From Cliona cf. orientalis (Eukaryota > Porifera > Demospongiae > Clionaida > Clionaidae): a stretch of DNA of 64,000 nucleotides. Made by a program: the position numbers and the translations under genes. The DNA lies in contig OZ005691.1 of the NCBI GenBank assembly GCA_963930775.1, positions 1,674,001 to 1,738,000 of the forward strand, read 5' to 3'. The stretch's first letter is position 1. Each line of letters begins with the position of its first letter. Under the pieces are notes generated by a model. That model worked only from the letters and a program-made list of their open reading frames with translations. It did not search any database and was not told the DNA's origin. Below, one piece after another: positions 21,901 to 33,817 of the stretch.

Positions 21901-24652
21901 CCCATACAGCATGTCAATAGTGCATGTATGCGTTGAAAGGATCAGGAAGCCTATATACATGTAGGCTAGGGATGAAGCTATGCACACAGACAGAGGATAA
22001 CGACGGTGACGACCTACTTGACACTTGTTATAGTTTAGCATGAGGTTGTTGAGGCTGGCTCCCTCCACTCCAATGTAGAACACCTTGTACTCCTCTATGG
22101 GAGAGGTCAGCTCGAAGCTCCGCCCAAATCTATATTATGGGTATAAGTAACTAAAAATAGAATCACCTCAGTAACACAATATTTAGACTCCGACAAGCAC
22201 TGCACCATGATATAAATTTTATATTATGGTGATTTGACTATACACAAATCAGCTGATGTCAGCAGTACTACGTAACCGTGACAACATACCTTGCATGCTT
22301 GTGCACCTGAAGTTCAGAGGTGACCTGCACACACAAATACGCACAGTGCAAACAATTTTTATGAAGCGAGGGACATGATGAAAATTAATCTCCCCCCCCC
22401 CCCCCCCCCCCAACTCCACAACCAGCTAACAAGACACGTTCAAATTAGAATAGTAACACAGCCGGAATTAAAGACAAATATGAAACAGCATTCTTCAGAT
22501 AACATCACTACATTAGGCCAAAAAATTTTGTAACTTATTTGGCACAAATACAGTATATATACTAGTCGCTCATTTAGGCTCAGCTGTGTATATTAACATG
22601 CATGTAATATATTCTATAGTCATTGCAACATAGCTTTAACTGGACATACCAAACCAGCATCATTTCCTAGTCCACTCAGAATCTTATCATTAATCATGCA
22701 GTGTTGTAATATTAAATTCTAATAGTTAACGATTTCCTTACTTTAGTGTCTGTTTCAACGGAAGAAGACCCTTGTAAAAGAATGCTAGAGTTGACGTCAG
22801 TTCTAGTGGTATCACCATCCCGAACCATCGTGTCCTTCGATACGCCACCACCTCTGCTAGAGTGGTCGTCACATTTCATTTCTTCGTTCGTCCCCAGTCG
22901 ACCACCCTGAGCGATGACATCATCCTTGTTACTAAATTTAGACGAGACCTCCCCTTCAGCTTCACCACCATCGCTTTTCTTCTCATTTGCAGTATCCTCT
23001 GCTTCACTCGTACTAACACTATGCAGATCCTCAGCTCCTTCTTCTGAAGACTGCGCCTGACCGCTCCCCTCTCTCTCTCCACCACTCTCAACGCTTTCCT
23101 TCTTTCTCTCACTACTACTAACGCCTGCTGTCTTTCTGCTGCTACAGCTTCCCACACCACTAGCCTTTCCGCACGAGGAGCAGCACAGCTCTCGAGTCGG
23201 GAGCTCGATGGAGGAGCTTTGCAGATGCGGAGTTCTCGCTTCTCCCGTTGCCGTTCCCGAGCTGTCATGTGACTTGTGGGGCGGCAACTGTTGGACGGGA
23301 TCGGGGAGTTGGAGGCTCGATATGACGCAGTTGGGAAAGTCATGATAGATCTGACCCTTGAACTCATCTACAGGAACGATTTGTACAAACAGTGTCGTAA
23401 AACACCTCCAAAAATATAAATATTAGCTATAGCAAGGCACTAGTTTTGTCCGATTGTGGTTCGAATTACAGGATATAAAGGAAGAGGCTCTTTGCATAAT
23501 ATAATATTTATATAGCATAATTTTGCATTAATTTGTTCAAAATGTACTCGTACATTTGGGTTTCCGAGAAAAGGAGCACTAAGGAAAACTGACCTACCTA
23601 CGCAGTGGGAGTAGACAGTGCCGTATAGAACAAGGATACGATCCGCTTTGGAGGGGAAGAGAGTTTTAAATGACACCACGCAGTGCTCAGTGTCGATGTC
23701 TTCTGTGCCAAATATGTAAAGGACTGGCAAGCGCTTGGTTCTGGAATGGGGGGGGGGGGGGGGGGGGGGAGAGGGGGAGAATAAAAACATAATCAGTCTA
23801 AATTGCCCTACATTACCCTACAATACTTTATAATACCTTATAATACCTACAATACTTACATTACTCTACAGTTATAACAAATACTGTGATCCGATTGGTC
23901 ACTCAGAGGCCCGAGGCTGTAGCATCCCAAGCAAAGCAAAGTGAAATAGTGGACCTCCAACTGATCAATCAGATTCCTGACCTAACGATACCTACAATAC
24001 TACATTACCTTACAATACCTACATGTACAATATTTATAATACCTACAATACCTACATTACCCTACAATACCTTACAATATAATACTACATTACCCTACTT
24101 ACAATCACTATCATCTACCATGCACTCACTGAGTCAGGCACGAGGGGCCAAAGTGGATGATACAATCCGCCAGGGAGTGTTCAGCTGCCACCTCGTCTAC
24201 ACAACAGCTGCATTTGAAACCGGAAAAAGAGATCATATAAGCCTCACATACACGTACATACTGATTCAATACCCCTGTATACCTTCCATATGATGTATCA
24301 CCCAGAATGAAAAACTGCTTCTCTGCAGCAAACTCCCGCTGTAACTCAGCACTGACCTTGGCAGCATCTGGAAGCAAGAAGTCAGGAAACTGGAGAGCTA
24401 TCTGCAGGAGGAGAGGGAGAGAGAGAGAGAGGTGTGGATGAAATAAAAGTGATACGATCCATTTCATGCTACCTTTTGGAAGTTGTGTATTTTGATGAAC
24501 TCGGAGCATCTCTCGATCTCATAGTATTGTCTCAGATCTCTCTGGCTCTCCCTCCGCTGTAGATCAGCCTCCATGGCAGGGTTTATGGGGTCAATCTTCC
24601 TGGAGATGACCTCTGCTCCGTCACTGCTAAATGCTGTACTAGAACCACTCAT
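18935..24652 (-). CDS. DPH2: DPH2, diphthamide biosynthesis subunit 2
   Basis: Fifteen exons on the minus strand: 24652-24473, 24401-24283, 24207-24130, 23740-23598, 23367-22742, 22324-22290, 22129-22018, 21589-21516, 21449-21382, 21214-21156, 21083-20920, 19843-19747, 19666-19594, 19520-19458, 19074-18935; 676 residues, all phases compatible. DPH2 pairs with DPH1 in the iron-sulphur enzyme that starts diphthamide synthesis on EF2 in the cytosol. Family landmarks seen: [21 protein letters not shown], the LVGTLGA strand, [29 protein letters not shown] and the C-terminal [12 protein letters not shown]. The protein is about 190 residues longer than the human one because exon 5 carries an insert rich in Ser, Glu and Gly with a CCSSCGK cluster. 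It runs head-to-head with the formin gene and tail-to-tail with the kinase gene ending at 18571. Confidence 0.93.
19183..19357. mobile_element. MITE-like element, TACCGTACTTAATCTA family, copy 1
   Basis: The ends TACCGTACTTAATCTAA and GATTAACTACGGTA are inverted, and the core contains GGTAAAGGTCGTCAAT and AAACGTTATGAGAATTC. It lies in the last DPH2 intron. It is strongly similar to 49060-49234 and more distantly to 21651-21824. Confidence 0.75.
19994..20908. mobile_element. MITE-like element (ACCGTATAGC family) carrying a nested second element
   Basis: Outer ends ACCGTATAGCTGGAAAT and ATTTTCCGGCTATACGGT are inverted. At 20112-20803 a second element, with ends CAGTGCAACCAAGCAAGAGA and TCTCTTGCTTGGTTGCACTG, is inserted and flanked by TATA on both sides. 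A copy of the outer element without the insert lies at 47951-48160. The whole composite sits in the DPH2 intron between exons 11 and 12. No transposase frame is seen, so it is non-autonomous. Confidence 0.8.
21265..21352. repeat. GTCCCCAG-palindrome element, copy 2
   Basis: TAGCCTCGTCCCCATG is mirrored by CTGGGAACAAGGTTAG. It occupies most of the 167-nt DPH2 intron between exons 9 and 10. Confidence 0.5.
21651..21824. mobile_element. MITE-like element, diverged member of the TACCGTACTTAATCTA family
   Basis: The ends TGTTTATGCTAATAGA and TTTATTAGCATAAACAC are inverted. The core keeps GATTTTCTGGTAAAAGGTCG in the same position as copies 1 and 2. It lies in the DPH2 intron between exons 7 and 8. 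Confidence 0.6.
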
Positions 24653-25076
24653 CTCTAGTTGCTTCTCAGTACTCACTCCATGTGCAGCCTTGTAATTATG
24701 CGAAATGCTGAGGTGACAGGAAAAAATTGAAATTGACAGCTCAGGAACCGGAAGTCATGATTAAGGACAACTAGCGGATGTGGGAACATGCCCAACCTCC
24801 GCATACCTCAAATCGATGAATAATCGCATACCAAGAATATTTCTTGTCCACAAACATTTGAACACCAAAAATCATTGCTTGCAGGCCAGAAGGATCACCA
24901 GTTCTAAAGTACGTACCTCAGTCTACTCAGTATTTGTTTCGTCTTAGTTTTTAATAGCGTGATAGCTAGCTAGCTATCCAAGAAAAGCAAGCAGTCCGCG
25001 CAGAAATCATCTGACGTCTGCAAAGAGAAATCAGGACTCAGTGGGGAGAAACAATAAGTGGCCAGAGAATCCAGCG
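24653..25076. promoter_or_regulatory. Probable shared promoter between DPH2 and the formin gene
   Basis: The DPH2 start codon (24652, minus strand) and the formin start codon (25077, plus strand) are separated by 424 nt with no other gene. This is the geometry of a bidirectional promoter. No TATA box or named factor site could be assigned by eye. Confidence 0.4.
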
Positions 25077-28000
25077 ATGCCTGCGACCGTCTTCGAGTTT
25101 CGCGTTCAGTACGTGGACGACGTGGATCCTTTCAACGTACTGGCCAGCATCAAGCATGCGGAGCCGACCGTGGCCAAGCGCTACAAGTTCGCCTCCGACC
25201 TCCCTCTCTACGATCAAGTGCCGGCTGTCAAGAAGACTCTGCGTGCCCCACATAAGGTTTGATCACACTATATAAAAGCTACTCGTAATTCGTTTAGCCT
25301 CGGAAATAAAGAATTCATGTGCGGATTGACAAATCGTATGGGAGTGTTTTTAGGATAGGAGTGTGAAAAAGTAGTTGCATTCAGCTGTAAATTTTGTCCA
25401 AGTGCATGCTGAAGTGGTGTACGTGTGGTTGGTGTTAATGTTCACACCAAGTGTGCTGTGGTTAGTTAAAAACAAAAAATCTGATCACTTGTGGGTGTAT
25501 AGCTACATGGACATGTAGAGGAGTGCCACAGGATTCTCCCTAGCTACATAGCTTTTCAATGTTGCACATAATTGGGTGAAAATGGGGGATACGACATAAG
25601 TTGAAAGGCCCCGAAAGATAAGGCTACTGCAGTACGTGCAATCTTGTGGGTTGTGAAGCATTATATCACAGCTAGCTATGGCTGCAGCTTATCAATGGCA
25701 GTACCAAAGATGGTGGTCAGTGGATCTGGTGGATCGTGCACTATAGTTTGACCATTTATAGAGATTGCAGAAAGTTCTAGGAAAAAAAAGCAATCTCCAT
25801 TGTTTAAGGATCGGTCTGGTCTGACCTCTCTCTCTGCACTGCCCAGCAGCCCAAAAATCCCTGTATGTATGATAAGTGTATCCATGTGTGCTTTTCCTGG
25901 TATGCTTGTAGTAATGTTGGCGCGTGAATACAATTTGTGTCATTTTGGCCATTGTGTTGAACTGTAGCGGTGATTCAAACATTGATAGAGAGAGAGAGAG
26001 AGAAGGAGATGATAATGATTTCTTAGTGCTTCTGCCTTGGCTTTGTGTGTGCAAATACCAACTATTTTACAGTGAAGCTGCAGTGTTTCCAACACACACA
26101 CTTTCTTTAATTCTTCTTGCATCCTCATCATCCATTCACAGTGGGGAAGTGGGGTTGCACATGCATAACTTCACGCTCCTCTGTTCCAAACACTTCCATA
26201 GAAAACTAGACCATAGACTGAGCAAATATAATAATAGGTAATCTGTAGAACTGCATAGGTACATTGGTAGGTAGGGCTTGGTCCCCTTTCCTGGCACTGG
26301 TTGGATGTCCTTGGCACACACTGGAAGCCAACCCACCTGACAACATTGTGTCACATCCACAGCGTAGGCTGTGTGGTAGTTGGTTAAGCCTCGATTGTCC
26401 CCATGCTCTGGGCCTCCCAGGTTTTCAATGTTACGCTCGTAAACACTGAAAAGCTAGGGACGAGGCTACTGCTGTACTAGATATTATTATCAGTTAGCTA
26501 TGCATTCCATGATTGTGACCTTGGAGATTTCTACCTTGCACTCATGATTAGTCCCCCCCCCCCCCCCCCCAGTATTCAGGAGAGGGTTTTTTTGCCCATT
26601 TATAGTAAGTGGTCCTAGTCCAGGTGGTGGTGGTGGTGTTGGTAGGGTGTGTAGGTGCAAATAGTGCATCTATAGTGTCAATTGTTTTGCAACTTGCATG
26701 TGCCGATGTGCACAACTTGTTATCGTCATGCACCCCTCCTCTCTCTCTCCCCTCCTCTCTCTCTCTCTCTCTCTCCTCTCCATGATGGCTCTACAACTGT
26801 CTCACCAACCTTTCAAATGCTCTGATTCCTGTAGATACAATGTCATGAGGATGTGGGTTGCGGGTTCGTGGATTAGTGCAAGGGGTGCGTGGTTGCATAG
26901 GAATCCAGTTTGGGTCTGGGAAGACCTAGCACCGTGTGTAAATATTGACCTGAACCGCATATTTTTATTATTTAGAATGGACTTCCACGTAAATAACTTC
27001 CATAATACTATCCTGGGCTGGGCCGGCCTTCCAAAGCCTTCATAATGCTCTATTCTTTAAATTATCCTATTCAGGCGTATGTTCAGCCAGTCCAGAATAA
27101 AAATTTAATTTAATGATCAATGTCCAATAATTAATTTTCAAGTATAGTTTTGTGCATATCTACAGTTCCATGGAGGTCCTTCTCTCTCTGTATATTAAAC
27201 TTTCTCATCTTTCATCCTTTTTATATTTTAAATATTATTATATTATTATGTTGCATGTCTCACATGAGTGCCTTTAGTCAGCCAAGCATCCTGTACTATG
27301 TGTGTGTGTGTGTGTGTGTGTGTACGGTGTACAGTAACTGATCCCATCATTCTGTGGGTAGATGGTGCTTCAGTTTTTAGTGGGGCCCACTTGAGCATGT
27401 CTTGGAGGGTTTCCATGACTGTGGCTTGAATGCACTACCGAATGTACACACATCCATTCATGCATGTAGTGCATGCATGTACAGTGCAAATTTGCACACA
27501 TACACACACACGCATAATATTATGACAAGGAGTATTGATAGGCTATAGGAATAATCTGCAGTGCCTGCTTGCATGTGCTTGTGGTCTGTAGTCTGGAGCA
27601 TGACAGCTGCTTTGGGTGCAGCTGTTCTTGGGGGTGGATGGAGACTCTTTATTTTTGTGTATTGCAAATTTAATCCTAAAAGCAATTGTACGTATCCGGA
27701 CAAACGGAATTGCAGAGGCTGATCGGATATTTTCATTGTGGGTGGTTGTTATAGCAACATAACTAAACGGCATTAAAAGAGTAATTATTATGAATGTACA
27801 CTATGGTGGGTGGCTGTCTGTCTAGCAACACAATGGTGCATGCACCATCTCCGGTAGCTACTGCTAAATGGGAGGTGGGTGCCATCGATAATGTTATTGT
27901 AGCTATAGTCACCCACCTCACTACCACCCCCCCCCCCCCCCCCCCCCCCAGTGTTTGCATGCACATTAGAACTGCTCTTATCCCTTGTATTTGGTTCGTT

Positions 28001-30793
28001 GAACTTACATGTGTATTATTGTGCGTATGATTTTTGTTTTTGATTGATCGTGCGATGTAAAGGAGCCTGGTTTACTACAAAAATTAATAGTAATAATAAT
28101 TTTTGCTTAGTACGAAATTTGGCAGAGGGTCACTTCCATTAAGATGTCATTAATATGTCATCAAAGGGGGGGTCGTTTTCACCGAGGGCACGTCTCTAAT
28201 TACAATACCATGGAGACCACCCTTTAAACAGCTGTAAGGCGAACTGCTCAACAAACCCCAGGGCAGGGAACTATCCGTTCAAAGACTTAGACCATGCCAC
28301 ATACCATGTAGAAAGACATGCCTCTATTATTTACTCAGAATGTCCTTTCTTGAGCGGTCACGATTGGTAGCAAAGTCGGTGGGACGTACTTTTGAAATAC
28401 TTTGTGTTTTTTGTTGAGTTGTTCAAAGCATTCTTGTTATTAGGCCAATCCCAAAACCACCCCACACTAACAGTACGAGTAATGAAAGCCAGCTGCTCCT
28501 TCTCCCTCTCTCCCTCCCTCTCTCACGTCCAGTGGGCTCACTGTTTCCGTGACAATGGATAACGCATACGTACACATACAGAACATGTGCAATAGACTAG
28601 TAATACTAATTAATGAGTGCTCATGAGCATGGACAGTAAGCAAGACCTGCATCCAATAGCTACATGTAGTCTAGCTCTCATCATCAGGAGTTCAGCATAA
28701 CTCGATCCTGATTTGATAATTTTAGTCTACTCACGTATAGTAACTGCATGCACTTTTTTGTTCATGCGCCTGATTCCTGCTTATTTAGAGTCCTGCATGC
28801 AGCTACGTATAAACAAGAGTATATACTCTTGGTATAAAGACTCGTGGCCATAATGTACTAATATAGTTCTCCTCAACTTTTTGCCAGCTGCTTGCGTGTG
28901 CCATATTAATTATTGTAGTTTCCTTCTTGAACCGTCGCCATAAGAGTTTTATCAATATTTTTGGGTGCACCTAAAGCAACGATAATCCCCTCAATTCTTA
29001 ACAAAAGCACACAATAATTATATTCTTATTCCTATAATATAGCTGTGTATACATGTACGTACGTCGTATTATGCAATGCCCTGGGGCAAAAATGGCGACA
29101 GCTGCAATGCGTTACTATAAAAGCCATGAGTGGTTGAGGGGAAGTGGGGGAAGTTATTGTTATTTCAATTGCATGCAGTTAGGTCATTAACTAAACCTTT
29201 TGTGGCTCCATATACTTATAATATTATAATTGTAACGATCTTTGGACTAACTACTCTTGACTGGCGTGCGGCATATATGTACAGCTTGTGGTGTACGCCT
29301 TTGGCAGATGGATAAAATACTATGAGCGGATCAAAGGGAGCATTATAGTTAGCAGACTGAATGGAGCTGTCGGTTCGCAGGAAGCATTCCTTCGCGGTTG
29401 ATGTGGTTCGACTACAGGAGTCTAGACTGGGGGACAAACTAAAATTAGCATAACAGTATTTATTATCTCCCGCAGTTTTCAACGCATGTGCACCTACCTA
29501 TAATATTGTACGGTCAGTGAGTCTAGCTGCCTACGCACTGTACGCTATAGAGTGGGTATACTAGAATGGCTTTACTAGGATTTCAAGATAATTAAAAGTC
29601 TTTTAGTTGTGTTCAGCTGGAGGGGCTGGATATAAAATTCCAATCAGAAGCGATTAGAGATTTTGATGTGATTTTGATGCTTTGTTTGAGTATTTCAAGT
29701 ATTCCGACGTGTAATTTCCCTGTAGCATACACATGCACTACTGTACATAAAGCTGTATGTGGTACGGCATGCTCATGCTTGTGTTGATATAATACCAGTT
29801 GCCCTAATTGGTGTGTGCATTCCTGTGGTCTGTTCTACTTAGTGTACGAGCATGCATTGTTCATAGAGCGTATAAAACCTTTTCAACTCTAGATCTGGCA
29901 AAAACTATTAGCTTGATGATGTGCTGCATCGATCATCAAAAGCATAACCAGCTAACTTTCAGTTGGTAGTTGGGCTGGTCCTCAGTGGTTTACAGTCTCT
30001 GATAGATGATCACTGTACATCCTCATCAGTTTTCATGGGGTCCCAGTGATTCTCATAGGTTCTTGGTGATTCTCATAGGTTCCCATAAGATATCGCTATT
30101 TCCCATAAGTTCTCACTGCATTGATATGGTTCTCATAAGTTATCGCTGGTTCTCATAAGTTCTCACTGCATGGTTCTCATAGGTTCCCTTAAGTTTTTGG
30201 TTTCCGTAGGTTCTATGATCATGATCGTGATGTAATGATTACATGTATGTCATACACAGATAACGCTATTTTTAGTTTCACAGTGAGAATACCCTAGGAA
30301 TTATGGTTCACCACACTTGGGTGCTCAACTCTTGGCACAGCTCAGAGGAGACCCAACCGTCCATAAAGAAAAATAAAGGACAGCTGAATGGACTAACGAT
30401 GACCACATCCCTTTTCACAGAGCATTTTTACTATACAGCTGCTTTTGGTTAATTGTGAATTAGTAACGCATATTTGATCAAGCGTTGATACAAAGAGGTA
30501 TTAGTTCTACTTGGTTTGTGTTCGTTTGACGTAGCTTTATTTTTTCGAGACAACTGGGCCGGGGATGACGAACTGACAGACAGACAGACAAGACAAACTG
30601 ACAGATGGATAGGTGGACTTACAGAGGTGGATGTCCGTGATATGATAATTGTGCCATGGTTGACTGATATCGTCATGAATCGTACTGCCTAGCTGTGTTT
30701 GTTGATCCTAACCTGTTCACTCCCACTGGTGTCGTTTACATGTCCATGCACTTGAGCAGGATACATGTGAAGAGCAGCTGCTCTGAGCGTATG

Positions 30794-30835
<42 letters not shown>

Positions 30836-33784
30836 GGGAAGGGAGCCTGAGAGGGGTCAGCTGTAACTGCATTTTGGTAGAGACATCAGCTGTTGCTTGT
30901 TATGTATATGAAGTGGGGGAGGGAGAGAGTGGAGGGGAAAGAAGGGAGGGAGGGAGGGAGAGAGAGATTCCATAAACCACCAAATCTCATCGATAATAAA
31001 GACATAGTGTCAATTGGACTCATTCTCACTTTCTTGAGATCTATCCGCCTCAAGATTCCTAGCTGTGTCCATCCATATAAGTACATGCACATCCAGCCAG
31101 CATATCACTTGGCCAAGTTGATCAAATTCAAGTTGACACCTCCAATGCAGTAGTTTACAGCATTCAACACTTTGTCTTTATGGGTGGTCGCTGCATGCAT
31201 GTCTACAGGCCGTTCACACTCATTCACAGCTAATAGGGAGCGGGAGCTGCTGACCTGATGTGGTGTTAGAGACACTAAGCACCTCTAAGGGTGGAGAGTG
31301 GTTCTGATAAAGTGTCCAAAACAGTTCAGATATTGATGAGCTTGGAAACACTGTTTCTGAATCAGTGGTGCATGCGAAAAGCTCAGGCAAGAGATAAATG
31401 AGGATCACATTAGTTTATGCTCTGCTTAAGGGTATTATATTATACATATGTACGTACATATACATAGATACAACAAAAAATGCCTATGGCCTACATGTGT
31501 GTATAATTTTTATACGAGTTTGCAGGAGTATAGGAACAAATCCCACAGCTGGGCAAAAAGCTACAAATTAACTAACACGTACATGTCATGCACACGTCCA
31601 TACTGTGATCAGTGCCATTAGTTTGTCATCTGGGGGCATGGAGTAATCCATGCTAATGGATTGCGTGTGTCCAATTCCCATTTCACAGTACAATTTTATA
31701 CGTTTCGTGATCTGGTATCAGATGTCAATGATTTGCATCTCAATTGGTAGGTCAAAACCGTCGTTTACTTAAATACATGGCGTTTGAAGAATAACGTCTA
31801 TATAATCATCCAACTGTGTATAACCACCTATATAGCTATATAGCTGCCTTTTGATGTACAAAAAAACTTTGTATTCGTGCTCATTATGCTAACTATGATG
31901 TCGTAGGGTTTAATATAATTTCATAATAATCTCGTTTCTCCACCTTCCCTCCCTCCGATTTGACCACCACAGCTGGTTTTGATTCAACGAGATCATTTGT
32001 TTCTCTCAATCACAGCATTAATAGCAGACTTAGATATTATCTTGCGGCACCTGATCGATGTTACTATAGCTGGGATGAGTTTAGACTGTAGGATGACACG
32101 AAGCCAAGGGATTTCCTCCGACAAGAATAACTTTTTCTTTGACGGTGAATAAGGCTATACACGAAGGAAATGTTTGATCCCTTCCCCTCCCACCTTTCCT
32201 ACCTGGAATTGTATCCGTAGGATCTGCCTCGCACACAAACTGATATGCAGGCAGGCATGCAATGTGCTGGTGCTTAAGCAAATTCTTAATGTCCTGTATA
32301 TAATACTGAACCAAGCGGAGTGTTGGAATTGTTCAGGCTTTATAGTGGACAGGCACCACCATGCACCACGACGACTCTTCTCTCTCTCTCTGTCTCTAGA
32401 GCTCTCTAGTGCATTAACAACACACAGTAGCTAAGTACATACGTACTCCAACCTAGAGTTCGAGCTAGACAGGCAACTGCATCCATTAGAGGGAAAATCT
32501 GAGCCTTGAAAGAGTTTATTGATCGTTCCACTCAGTCAAAACCAGAGCTTCCCACACCAACTAAGGAGGTTCCACCCAGCCTTGATCATGACCATCCCTA
32601 CAAAACATCCTAATATCTTGCACAGCTATGTACTACTGTTAGAGATGATGGATTTCACTGAACTCCATTCCATGTAAAGGTATCCCATAGAAACTGATCG
32701 AGTTAGTTTCACTGTCCGTGCCAGGCGCCATCGAATGATTAGACAAAACTTTCATCAGTGAAAGTACGTAGCTGTACCTAATGTAAAGGCTCTCTCTCTC
32801 TCCTTTTGACCCAACTTAATAAATGAGGCTACCGTACCACATAAAAAGCTAGTCGTTGGCAATTTGCTCAATGTAAAGCATCCAAACTCACTTAAGCATC
32901 TCCAAGTAGACAGGCTCTCAATGTGTTTGAAGAAGCTTTGTCTGAAAACGTGAAAGTCATACAAGTATATGCATGTAGATTAGCGACAATTTGCCCCCCA
33001 GGCAAAAAGCATTCAACCTCGGCTAATGTCCGAGCAGGGTTTGTACTAGCTTAATTTAGCTACCTTTGTGGGATCTAACATTAAATTTTTGGTAGCGGCA
33101 GCTTAGCTACATGTGGCTGCAGCCGACAGAATTCTTACATCGTCGTTGGTATGTGTTGTCTGCGACCCATTGACCTTTCGTGTGGTTGACTCAGCTGATT
33201 GTGTGTCTGGAGCGTATGTGAAGCCCAACGTGTTTCTATGTTGGCGCAACATTCTGTAGCTATATGCATGTATGTCAATGCTTTGGTGAAAGTACGCCTA
33301 TATATTGCCCGATTTGGTTGCATGGCGCAGTCGGACTATAATGATTATGATCATGTTTACCTTGGATTAGCTACCGAGATATTCAATTTCCCAAGCCAAG
33401 CCTTGATGGATCTCCTCAAGAGATTTCACTCAAAACACACTGTAGCACTAGTCTAGACTTGGCTTGTTGACAGTATCGACCTACCTACGTACGCCTACTG
33501 GTCCGTAGTTTGTGTGTTTACGTCAGTTTGGTTGGTGCTTCACCTATTTTGCCCTGGAGCCAGCTGGCTCAAGCTCTTACAGTCCAATGATATGTAACTA
33601 GCTACAGTAATGTCTCCCACTATGCATACTTGCCCACTAGCATTATGCGGCTACTGTAACTGTCTGTATCTAGTACGTGTACTTATGCACAACAGAGGAT
33701 AAATTGATTGTTGTGTTACTGACACAGTGAAATTGCCAAGGAATTTGAAACCCCCTAGACCGTATCCATACCGTACCTCGCACT

Positions 33785-33817
<33 letters not shown>

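Noticed and set aside
22876..23367. Second long minus-strand frame over DPH2 exon 5
   Set aside because: Only the frame used in the model joins exons 4 and 6 in phase and continues the DPH2 alignment.
30018..30205. Possible CRISPR-like array
   Set aside because: Units are irregular, degenerate and without unique spacers of constant length, in a eukaryotic intron; it is a minisatellite.
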